The translations under genes and the position numbers were made by a program. From NCBI GenBank assembly GCA_020201015.1, contig JAIVHN010000033.1:1-8101 (forward strand): a stretch of DNA of 8,101 bases, in the 5' to 3' direction. Positions 1-5,748 of this stretch are shown here, piece after piece. A model generated the notes under the pieces. The model was not told the DNA's origin. It did no database searches and was given only the letters and a program-made list of their open reading frames with translations. The stretch's first letter is position 1. Each line of letters opens with the position of its first letter. Source of the stretch: Spirochaeta sp. (lineage in GTDB: Bacteria > Spirochaetota > Spirochaetia > DSM-27196 > SLAA01).

Positions 1-1
1 G

Positions 2-142
2 TACCTGTACGACCGCCAGACGATCATTGAGTACGGGGAGTGGGCAGTTCGGCAGGTAGTTCATCATGAGGCCAAAGCACCACCGTTCCCTCGGAGCCAC
101 TTAAACTCTCCGGAGCACACGTCCGGCAGTGGTACGGCTTAA
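2..142 (+). CDS. C-terminal end of an unidentified protein (5' end outside window)
   Basis: A reading frame is open from the left edge to a TAA at 140-142, giving 46 residues that begin YLYDRQTIIEYGEWAVRQVV and end in a Ser/Gly/Thr-rich tail. The first 20 residues look like an amphipathic helix rich in Tyr, Arg and Glu; the rest, with an APPFPR stretch and then a polar tail, looks like a disordered C-terminus. I do not recognise the family. The other two forward frames are closed by stops within the first 60 bases, which favours this frame. No start is visible, so the gene would extend leftwards. It is in a different frame from the channel pore fragment downstream and shows no resemblance to a channel. 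It could also be a chance open frame in GC-rich DNA, because it is short. Confidence 0.4.
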   Translation, partial: YLYDRQTIIEYGEWAVRQVVHHEAKAPPFPRSHLNSPEHTSGSGTA

Positions 143-160
143 GCCTGAGTCATAAACTCA
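136..160. other. Short palindromes at the end of the left-edge gene
   Basis: GGCTTAAGCC (136-145) is a perfect 10-bp palindrome containing the TAA stop of the left-edge frame. It is followed directly by TGAGT-cataa-ACTCA (146-160), a 5-bp stem with a 5-nt loop. There is no T-run, so this is at best a weak transcription stop. It may have no function. Confidence 0.2.
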
Positions 161-239
161 CGATACAACCCCTGTATGTAGTGTTCCCGTTCACCTCAAG
201 CACTCTCATATTTGTCGCGGCCACAAGTGCGGCGGTTCC

Positions 240-898
240 GTCCCTGTTGTTGCCTGCTGCTGGATCCTGGTCTCCGGGAATCCTGCTGGACTGAGCGGCA
301 AAGACCTCTACATCACCGCGTACTACTGGACTATCACTACGCTTACAACCATCGGTTACGGGGATATTACGCCCAGCGGTCAAGCGCAGATGCTGTTTGT
401 GATTCCTATACAGCTGTTTGGCGTCGATATCGCGAGAAAATGGAGCAGATCAACGCGTTCTTGAGGTACCGCAGCATTCCCGAAAGCCTCAAGGCGAAGA
501 TCAACTCGTACTACGCGTATCTCTGGGAGACGCGCAAGGGCTACGAGGAGGCTGAGTTTGTCCATGACCTGCCAGCGGCGCTTAAGGAGTCGGTTGCACT
601 ACATCTGAACAAAGAGATTATTGAACGGGTGCCGCTGTTTGAAAATGCAAACGAGAATCTAATCCGGGACATCATTCTGGCCTTGGAGTTCTGTGACCTG
701 TATCAACTGAACAAAGACCAGTTTGACAATGTCATTGAGCACTACCCCGCGTTCAAGCACTCGATACAGCTGCTCGCCGAGGAACGGAGAGACAAGGTCG
801 AGACCCTACGGAAACGGGAAACTCACCGCCCGCAGACCAGTGAGCAACGGCGAACGCTACAGCCAAGCGATGTTTACCACTTCACTTCCACGTGTTGA
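240..898 (+). pseudogene. Decayed SthK-like cyclic-nucleotide-gated potassium channel
   Basis: This is the remnant of a six-helix channel with a cyclic-nucleotide-binding domain. In frame 3 (about 243-425) the end of S5 and the pore can be read: VACCWILVSGNPAG, then YYWTITTLTTIGYGDITPSG with the K+ selectivity filter TIGYGD, then LFGV. That frame hits TGA at 462. From about 422 homology continues in frame 2: YREKMEQINAFLRYRSIPE and YLWETRKGYEE (C-linker), VPLFENANENLIRDIILALE (start of the binding domain), then at 689 FCDLYQLNKDQFDNVIEHYP (its last helices), stop 896-898. Missing are everything before late S5, about 20 residues of S6 between LFGV and RYREKM, and the whole beta-roll and phosphate-binding cassette between LALE and FCDLY. 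Family comparison is from memory of the spirochaete channel SthK. Three separate lesions, one shifting the frame, make a sequencing error unlikely. The TTG-initiated open frame from 212 joins non-homologous sequence to the C-linker and is not a real protein. Confidence 0.85.
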
Positions 899-923
899 TT
901 CTCGAACTTGAAGACGAGGCGGC

Positions 924-956
924 TTGTTCCGGGTGCGGACATTCACTACAGTAGTG
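924..956 (+). promoter_or_regulatory. Possible promoter with 13-bp palindrome
   Basis: TTGTTC (924-929) and TACAGT (947-952) are separated by 17 nt and match the sigma-70 consensus at 3/6 and 4/6 positions. The candidate -10 lies inside the perfect palindrome CACTAC-A-GTAGTG (944-956), which could be an operator. GTAGTG recurs at 965-970. The position, some 65-70 nt upstream of the first gene of the SH3/M48/cyclase operon and after the dead channel gene, is right for an operon promoter. The match is weak and many such pairs occur by chance. Confidence 0.3.
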
Positions 957-1018
957 TGTGTAGGGTAGTGAGCGCGGGCGCGCCAGCGGCTACCGTATAG
1001 GACAAGAAGGAGGCTCGT

Positions 1019-1522
1019 ATGGAGCGCATGTTCCGATTTTGCATAAACACCCTGGCTGTATTCGTAGCGGTAGTTCTTTTGGGTATTCCGGCCCTGAGAG
1101 CGGGTGCGCAGGAAGCTCGTAGTGTTAGTGTCAGGGAGACGCAGCTGCGGGAGTCGCCCGGCTTTCTTGGGAGAGTAATAACCACGCTTGCGTACGGAGA
1201 CCGCGGGGACTCCATGCAAGAACAGAACGGGTGGACACAGGCCCGGTTTGGTGACAGCGAGGGGTGGGTTCATACCTCCGCGCTCACCACCAAACGAATT
1301 GTACTCGACGCAAGTGACCGGGATGTCCAAGAGGCGGCATCGTCCCGGGAGGTCGCTCTTGCCGGGCGCGGATTCAACCGCCAGGTAGAGGCGCAGTACG
1401 CAGCTGAAACGGGGCTGGACTTTCAAGAGATAGACCGGATAGAGGGCTACGCACTAGATCCCGAGGAGCTTCTGGCCTTCCTCCAGGCTGGCGGACTGAG
1501 TCTCTCTGAAGGAGGCCGGTGA
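1019..1522 (+). CDS. Secreted SH3-domain protein, first gene of the operon
   Basis: The 167-residue product begins with a Sec signal peptide: MERMFR, a hydrophobic run at about 8-25, and a likely cleavage after AGAQ around residue 31. A bacterial SH3 (SH3b) domain follows at about 35-91, with the typical features VRETQLRESPGFLGRVITTL, GD, GW and EGWVHTSAL. The C-terminal part (about 112-160) has a VALAGRGFNRQVE stretch and then an acidic helical tail. SH3b domains in exported proteins often bind peptidoglycan or protein ligands, so an envelope location is expected; the ligand here is unknown. The start is fixed by a strong ribosome-binding site AGAAGGAGG (1005-1013) five bases before ATG 1019; an in-frame ATG lies three codons later. 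The TGA stop overlaps the ATG of the protease gene by one base, so the two are probably translated together. Confidence 0.85.
   Translation: MERMFRFCINTLAVFVAVVLLGIPALRAGAQEARSVSVRETQLRESPGFLGRVITTLAYGDRGDSMQEQNGWTQARFGDSEGWVHTSALTTKRIVLDASDRDVQEAASSREVALAGRGFNRQVEAQYAAETGLDFQEIDRIEGYALDPEELLAFLQAGGLSLSEGGR
1509..1515 (+). promoter_or_regulatory. Ribosome-binding site of the M48 gene, deciding its start
   Basis: AAGGAGG lies inside the last codons of the SH3 gene. It is 6 nt from ATG 1522 but only 3 nt from the in-frame GTG at 1519, so ATG 1522 is the preferred start. Confidence 0.7.
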
Positions 1523-2445
1523 TGAAAAGCTATGGAGTAGTATGGATTGCGTGTACAGCGGCGCTGCTTGTTGCCGGATGCGCAGGACTTGGAGATGTTG
1601 CCGGGCTTGGTGCGGGTGCGGCCGCCTCAACCGGCTACGTGACCACTTCTCAAGCAGAGTCTATTGCCCGCTCAGCCCAAGACATCGCGCGCAGCGCCGA
1701 AGACCTGACCCCTGAGCAAGAGTACTACATCGGCCGCTCGGTAGGGGCGGTCATTCTTGACAGCTATGATCCGTGGGACGAGCAGGAGGCAAATCGATAT
1801 CTCAATCTGCTCGGCCAGTCACTGGCGCTTGCCTCCGACAGACCGGAGCTGTTTGGCGGGTACCGCTTCCAGATTCTTGACACCGAGGAGATCAACGCAT
1901 TTGCTACACCAAGTGGGCTCATCTTCGTTTCACGTGGGATGCTGAGGCTCACCGGGTCGGAGGACGATGTTGCCGCAATTCTGGCGCACGAGATTGGGCA
2001 CATTGAGCACCAACACGGGGTGAAAGCTATTCGCACATCCCGGTTGACCACCGCCTTTAGCTCAAGTGCCATGACAGCGGTCGAACTGGCTGGTCCGGAG
2101 GAGGTTGCCGCGCTGACGCGCACCTTTGACGACTCTATCTCCGACATTACCGACACGCTTGTTTCGAGCGGATACTCCCGCGGGGCCGAGCGCGAGGCAG
2201 ATCTTGCTGCGCTACGAATTCTTGCGCGCGCGGGCTACGACCAAAGTGGCTTAGTTCGGGTTCTGCAAGCCATGGACGAGGTATGGGCGGCCGGTGGCCC
2301 CGGCTTTTTGAGTACCCACCCGGATCCTCAGGACAGAATTGATGATATTCGTTCGGCTATTGAAACTGGGTCGGGTTCCGCGGCTCCGGCTGCTACACAG
2401 AGCGTGCGGCAGAACCGGTATCGGGCGACCCTGGGCGACGTGTGA
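1522..2445 (+). CDS. M48-family zinc metalloprotease, predicted lipoprotein
   Basis: The 307-residue protein has a lipoprotein signal with lipobox LVAGC, lipidated cysteine at residue 20. A glycine/alanine-rich linker and a short heptad-like repeat (IARSAQD, IARSAED) precede the peptidase domain, which begins near LTPEQEYYIGR. The M48 hallmarks are present in order: FATPSGLIFVSRGML, the zinc motif HEIGH (H156, E157, H160), the third ligand in EREAD (E223, with D227), and STHPDPQDRI (H266). All catalytic residues are there, so it should be active. The architecture resembles periplasmic or outer-membrane-associated proteases of the BepA/LoiP type, which act in envelope protein quality control; the substrate here is unknown. 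There is no C-terminal TPR region like that of BepA. It overlaps the SH3 gene by one base and the cyclase gene by four (GTGA), so it is the middle gene of a coupled operon. A GTG at 1519 would add one residue. Confidence 0.9.
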   Translation: MKSYGVVWIACTAALLVAGCAGLGDVAGLGAGAAASTGYVTTSQAESIARSAQDIARSAEDLTPEQEYYIGRSVGAVILDSYDPWDEQEANRYLNLLGQSLALASDRPELFGGYRFQILDTEEINAFATPSGLIFVSRGMLRLTGSEDDVAAILAHEIGHIEHQHGVKAIRTSRLTTAFSSSAMTAVELAGPEEVAALTRTFDDSISDITDTLVSSGYSRGAEREADLAALRILARAGYDQSGLVRVLQAMDEVWAAGGPGFLSTHPDPQDRIDDIRSAIETGSGSAAPAATQSVRQNRYRATLGDV

Positions 2446-2486
2446 ACTCCGCAAGGCCTGCGGACTCCGTAAAGCGTGTGAACTCC
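2439..2486 (+). repeat. 12-bp direct repeat carrying two alternative cyclase starts
   Basis: CGTGTGAACTCC occurs at 2439-2450 and again at 2475-2486, offset by 36 nt (12 codons, in frame). Each copy contains a GTG followed by AAC TCC, so both GTG 2442 and GTG 2478 could start the cyclase, giving Met-Asn-Ser in either case. Neither has a clear Shine-Dalgarno sequence; the 2442 start, which overlaps the protease stop, could rely on translational coupling. Confidence 0.6.
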
Positions 2487-4643
2487 CCACGGAAGGACCG
2501 GGAGCGTAAAAGACGCGCGATTCGAGGCGCGGTGATTGGCGTTGCCGCAGCGGTGCTGGTGCTTGCTGTGTGGGCCGCCAGCGCATTCGAGTCGCTTGAG
2601 TACCGGAGTTGGGATCAGAGGGCCCGCTTTTATGCGGCCCGCGAAACACCGGACGAGAGCGTTGTGCTTGTGCTGCTTGACCAAGATAGCCTGGATTGGG
2701 TGCGGGAGGAGTTTGGTCTAAGCTGGCCTTGGCCGCGGGAGCTGTACGCCTACATTGTAGATTATTTCTCGCGGGCCGAAGCGGCGTCCGTGGTTTTTGA
2801 TGTGTTGTATCTGGATCCTTCAGGATACGGTGTGCATGACGACGCCGCGCTTGAGGCGGCAATTCAAAACAATCGGCGTTTTGTGGGGTCTGTTTTCCTT
2901 GGTGCCGAGACCGGAGATAGCACAAGCTGGCCGGCCGACTTACCGGCCGGTAGCCGCTATCCGGTTCTCACTGAGTCCAATTCCAATGCTGAGTCCGCGT
3001 CCGACTCCACGTCCGATGCCTCTTTTGCAGCGGACTTTCCCCGCTTTCCGCGCGCCTCCTTTCCTATTCCTGAGGTCGCCGAGTCTGCTCGAATACTTGG
3101 CAATATCCACCTCTCCGCAGATTCGGACGGGGTCTATCGCCGGGTTGACCTGTTCTCGGTCTTTGACGGCAGGGCTGTTCCGGCTCTGGGAACTGCAGGG
3201 TTTCTGGTGGGCAACGACGGAGTAGAGGTGGTTCCGCAAGGGCTGGATGTTCCACTAGATCGGGACGGGCGGGCGGTTCTTCGCTATAGGGGAGAAGGCG
3301 GAATGCCGCAGGCCTACAGTGCTGCCGCCATTCTGCAGAGTGAGGTGAATCTACGGGGGGATATGGCTCCGCCGGTAGATCCTGAGCTTTTCTCCGGCGC
3401 GCGGGTATTCTTTGGGTTCTCGGCGCCCGGACTGTTTGATCTACGACCAACACCCCTTGGGGGCTCAACGCCGGGAGTGGCGGTGCACGCAACAATTCTA
3501 GATAACCTGCTCACCGGTGGTTTCATGAAAACTCCGGGGAATCTTGCGGTGGTGATTATCGTTCTGTTGTTTGCTGTTGCGGCCGCGGTGCCGGCCTCGG
3601 TAAGTGTGAAGTCCGGAATGATTGCGCTGTGGTACTTCTTGTTTCTACCGGCACCTATGCTCATGGGCTTTGCCGCCTATCTGCCGGGATACTGGTTTCC
3701 GGTGGTGGCGCCGACGGCAGGCGTCATTCTGGCCCTGGTTGGAGCGGGAGCCGCATCTTACGCGGTGGAGGGTAAGCAGAAGCGGTTTATCAAGTCCGCT
3801 TTCCAGCAGTATCTCAGTCCCGATGTTATTGAGAATCTCCTCTCGGATCCGGAACGCCTACGTCTGGGAGGTGAGCGGCGTGTGCTGTCTATCTTCTTCT
3901 CAGATCTTCAAGGCTTCACCGGTATTTCCGAGAAGCTCTCTCCCGAGGAGCTCACCTCCCTCCTCAACGAGTACCTTTCGGCCATGACCGATGTCATTCA
4001 CGAGGAGGGCGGCACGGTAGATAAGTACGAAGGTGACGCAATCATTGCGTTTTGGAACGCCCCCTTAGAGCAAGAGGATCATCCGGTCCGGGCGGTCCGG
4101 GCCGCGTTGCACTGTCAGCAGGCTCTCGCGGAGTTGCGGCCAGCTTTTGCTACCAGGACTGGTGCAGACTTGTACATGCGTATCGGTATGAACACCGGTG
4201 CAGCGGTTGTCGGGAACATGGGCTCCCGCACCAGGTTTGACTACACTATGCTGGGCGATGCGGTGAATCTGGCAGCCCGTCTGGAGGGAGTGAACAAGCA
4301 GTTTGGCACCTACACTATGATCTCTGAGGCTACGGCTGCTGAACTGACCGATGCCTTCCGGTGTCGTGAGCTTGGACGCGTTGGGGTTGTAGGGCGTGCG
4401 GCACCGGTCGTAGTCTACGAGCCGTATTTTGCAGAGCAGTACACCAACGCTTTGGAGTTGGTGGAGACCTTCCACCGGGCCTTACAGCTGTACTACCAGG
4501 GATCATTCGAGGAGGCAGCTCGGCTATTTGAAAGCATTTCGGCCGTAGATCCGCCTGCAGCCCGCTACGCCGAACGCTGTCGCGCATTGCAACAGGAGCC
4601 GCCACAGGACTGGGCCGGGGTCTGGGTCATGACCGCTAAGTAG
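2442..4643 (+). CDS. CHASE2-domain class III adenylate cyclase
   Basis: The 733-residue membrane enzyme is predicted to make cAMP from ATP. Order: basic N-terminus, TM1 about 28-48, extracytoplasmic CHASE2 sensor about 50-362 (WPWPR 95-99, FDVLYLDPS 119-127, DD 133-134), three helices at about 367-385, 393-414 and 417-438, a short linker, the cyclase domain about 478-657, and a helical tail. Catalytic residues visible: metal-binding D488 (FFSDLQGFT) and D532 (KYEGD), base-specifying K528, and N609 and R613 in VNLAARLEG. The residue in the second base-specifying position is T602 (YTMLGD), as in class IIIb (bicarbonate-type) adenylate cyclases. The set is complete. A Ser/Asp-rich insert (177-199) interrupts CHASE2. 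The tail looks TPR-like and ends DWAGVWVMTAK. GTG 2442 overlaps the protease stop (GTGTGA); GTG 2478 is an alternative start. Guanylate cyclase is less likely because K528 is present. The ligand of CHASE2 domains is generally unknown. Confidence 0.92.
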   Translation: MNSARPADSVKRVNSPRKDRERKRRAIRGAVIGVAAAVLVLAVWAASAFESLEYRSWDQRARFYAARETPDESVVLVLLDQDSLDWVREEFGLSWPWPRELYAYIVDYFSRAEAASVVFDVLYLDPSGYGVHDDAALEAAIQNNRRFVGSVFLGAETGDSTSWPADLPAGSRYPVLTESNSNAESASDSTSDASFAADFPRFPRASFPIPEVAESARILGNIHLSADSDGVYRRVDLFSVFDGRAVPALGTAGFLVGNDGVEVVPQGLDVPLDRDGRAVLRYRGEGGMPQAYSAAAILQSEVNLRGDMAPPVDPELFSGARVFFGFSAPGLFDLRPTPLGGSTPGVAVHATILDNLLTGGFMKTPGNLAVVIIVLLFAVAAAVPASVSVKSGMIALWYFLFLPAPMLMGFAAYLPGYWFPVVAPTAGVILALVGAGAASYAVEGKQKRFIKSAFQQYLSPDVIENLLSDPERLRLGGERRVLSIFFSDLQGFTGISEKLSPEELTSLLNEYLSAMTDVIHEEGGTVDKYEGDAIIAFWNAPLEQEDHPVRAVRAALHCQQALAELRPAFATRTGADLYMRIGMNTGAAVVGNMGSRTRFDYTMLGDAVNLAARLEGVNKQFGTYTMISEATAAELTDAFRCRELGRVGVVGRAAPVVVYEPYFAEQYTNALELVETFHRALQLYYQGSFEEAARLFESISAVDPPAARYAERCRALQQEPPQDWAGVWVMTAK

Positions 4644-4650
4644 CGGCTTG

Positions 4651-4689
4651 CCTTGGGGTGCGCGTGAGGCTGGCGCGCTGCGCCGGTAC
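4651..4689 (+). repeat. Intergenic repeat, copy 1
   Basis: CCTTGGGGT (4651-4659), 14 variable bases including GGCTG, then CGCGCTGCGCCGGTAC (4674-4689). The same arrangement recurs at 5675-5710, with the 16-base core identical. The two copies lie in the same orientation on either side of the minus-strand gene 4741-5520. Confidence 0.6.
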
Positions 4690-4698
4690 GTGCGCGCC
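4672..4698. terminator. GC-rich hairpin between convergent genes
   Basis: GGCGCGC (4672-4678) pairs with GCGCGCC (4692-4698) around a 13-nt loop. It lies 28 nt after the cyclase stop and 42 nt beyond the stop of the opposing gene, the place for a bidirectional terminator. There is no T-run on either side, so it is not a typical intrinsic terminator. It overlaps the intergenic repeat and may simply be part of that element. Confidence 0.3.
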
Positions 4699-4708
4699 CT
4701 GCCTGGGC

Positions 4709-4755
4709 TGTCAGCGCCTGTGCCCCACCCCGCGATAATGTCAGCGTCTGTGTCC
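4709..4755 (-). repeat. 17-bp near-perfect repeat at the 3' end of the minus-strand gene
   Basis: Bases 4709-4725 and 4739-4755 match at 15 of 17 positions, offset by 30 nt (TGTCAGCG, C or T, CTGTG, C or T, CC). The right copy encodes the last residues and stop of the minus-strand protein (GHRR then stop). The left copy, just downstream, would also spell G-H-R-R-stop on the minus strand, which suggests a local duplication of the gene's end. Confidence 0.5.
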
Positions 4756-5520
4756 AATCTGAATAACCACCGGGTAAGCATGGCGTTCCATTTCTTCAAG
4801 GCAAGAAATCCACAGGTCGACAACCTCACGGCTATTCTCCCGCTGATACACACCAACAACATCCCCTGAGTGGCTTTGCATGAGTGCGGCGGCGTCCTGA
4901 AAACGGCCCTGGGCAATGAGGGCGTTAAAGCGCGCCTCCACTGACTCATCATCTTCCGGCTCATCGCCCATGAAGGCGTCGTAGCGCTGCTCGTAGCGTT
5001 GCAAGATCACGTGGTCCACCGGCACCGGAAGTCCTGCTCCGTCACGTTGATCACTGAGTGGATACCGTAAGGCCATGTCGCCGAAACGGGTAACAATTCG
5101 GTTGTACTCGGCACGGTCGAAAACCCCATGAGTATCGTACAAGAAGTCTTCAAGCTTGCGCAGGACGATTTTAGCTCCGTCGCTACGCCCGGTGTTTTCG
5201 TAGATGTGGACTCCGTCATCGGCGCTGACCTCAAAGGTGGAGCTGCTGTACTGAAAGAAACTGTTGTCAGCCGTACCCGTCGTAGGCGATGCACCGCGGT
5301 GGCGGCGGTAGAACTCTACGACTGCAGATTGTGGATCACGTGTGAGATAGAAACTCCGATACCCATGCGAACCGCGTGCGTCACCGGCAACCGAGCCGGG
5401 GTACGCTGGTGCCCAGGGGCTAGACTGTTGAGTCGTGGCAAATCCAACCACGAAGCCAAATAACACAACCGCCACTACGACTACACGCTTTCCCGGCTGG
5501 GTATATGCACCAATCTTCAT
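4741..5520 (-). CDS. Membrane-anchored or secreted protein of unknown function
   Basis: The 259-residue protein starts MKIGAYTQPGKR and then has one hydrophobic helix (about 12-29), which could be an uncleaved anchor or a signal peptide; there is no lipobox cysteine. The following region has AYPGS (39-43), SFYLTRDPQSAVVEFYRRHRG (residues 56-76), and further aromatic, strand-forming stretches to about 107. The pattern 'YPGS, spacer, then a helix ending in EFYR' recalls small exported domains of unknown function, but I cannot name one. The second half (115-250) is mainly helical and acidic, with an EPEDDE stretch at 187-192. The start is supported by AGGAGGT (5527-5533, minus strand) six bases before the ATG. 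It converges with the cyclase gene and diverges from the 5748 gene; the 227-bp gap upstream may hold promoters for both, though no strong one is visible. Confidence 0.75.
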   Translation of the reverse strand: MKIGAYTQPGKRVVVVAVVLFGFVVGFATTQQSSPWAPAYPGSVAGDARGSHGYRSFYLTRDPQSAVVEFYRRHRGASPTTGTADNSFFQYSSSTFEVSADDGVHIYENTGRSDGAKIVLRKLEDFLYDTHGVFDRAEYNRIVTRFGDMALRYPLSDQRDGAGLPVPVDHVILQRYEQRYDAFMGDEPEDDESVEARFNALIAQGRFQDAAALMQSHSGDVVGVYQRENSREVVDLWISCLEEMERHAYPVVIQIGHRR

Positions 5521-5674
5521 TCTTGAACCTCCTGGTTTAAAGGTAGTCTGTCAGGAACGAAACAGCGGTGAGCGCGTGCTTTCAAAAGTAGATTCATGTG
5601 GCTCGATGCAGGAACTCTACTAAAATGGTACCCTGGAAAGCTACTGAATGCAACCTAAATTGCAACTGGACTAT

Positions 5675-5710
5675 CCTTTGGGGTAGATGCTGCACGCGCT
5701 GCGCCGGTAC
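5675..5710 (+). repeat. Intergenic repeat, copy 2
   Basis: CCTTTGGGGT (5675-5684), 10 bases including TGCTG, then CGCGCTGCGCCGGTAC (5695-5710). It matches copy 1 at 4651-4689 in order and orientation, with a 16-base identical core and a slightly shorter spacer. Confidence 0.6.
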
Positions 5711-5730
5711 TTGACGGTCGCAGCGTTGCA
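5691..5730 (+). promoter_or_regulatory. Hairpin just upstream of the 5748 gene
   Basis: TGCA (5691-5694) pairs with TGCA (5727-5730), and CGCTGCG (5697-5703) pairs with CGCAGCG (5719-5725), giving 11 bp around a 15-nt loop with a small asymmetric bulge (CG opposite T). It ends 17 nt before the start codon and covers the core of intergenic repeat copy 2. It could be an mRNA 5' structure affecting translation, an operator in the divergent gap, or only the fold of the repeat. No T-run follows. Confidence 0.35.
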
Positions 5731-5739
5731 GGGCAAATT

Positions 5740-5748
5740 ATGCGGTAA
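5740..5748 (+). other. Possible two-codon leader ORF (ATG CGG TAA)
   Basis: ATG CGG TAA overlaps the ATG of the next gene by one base (TAATG). AGGG (5730-5733) sits 6 nt before this small ORF but 14 nt from the main start, so the only Shine-Dalgarno-like sequence is better placed for the mini-ORF. Reinitiation at ATG 5748 would then start the main protein. The pattern may be chance. Confidence 0.2.

Noticed and set aside
212..898. A 228-residue open frame starting at TTG 212, as an intact gene
   Set aside because: Only the part after about 425 matches the channel family; the first 70 residues are the pore region read in the wrong frame.
977..984. GGCGCGCC palindrome before the SH3 gene
   Set aside because: An 8-base GC palindrome is common in such DNA and has no partner or context suggesting a function.
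857..1426. 189-residue minus-strand open frame opposite the SH3 gene
   Set aside because: Lies across the start of a gene with a strong ribosome-binding site and signal peptide; its product is Arg/Pro-rich and resembles no protein family.
2251..2925. 224-residue minus-strand open frame opposite the protease/cyclase junction
   Set aside because: Antisense to well-supported domains; composition typical of a GC-rich shadow frame.
3064..3495. 143-residue minus-strand open frame inside the cyclase gene
   Set aside because: Opposite the CHASE2 coding sequence, with a Pro/Arg-rich product lacking any motif.
4648..4869. 73-residue plus-strand open frame between the convergent genes
   Set aside because: Overlaps the end of the minus-strand gene, has no ribosome-binding site, and its first part is only the GC-rich hairpin and repeat region.
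5660..5690. Promoter TTGCAA with a TAGATG-like -10 before the 5748 gene
   Set aside because: The -10 matches only 3 of 6 consensus bases and overlaps the repeat; not better than chance in a 227-bp gap.
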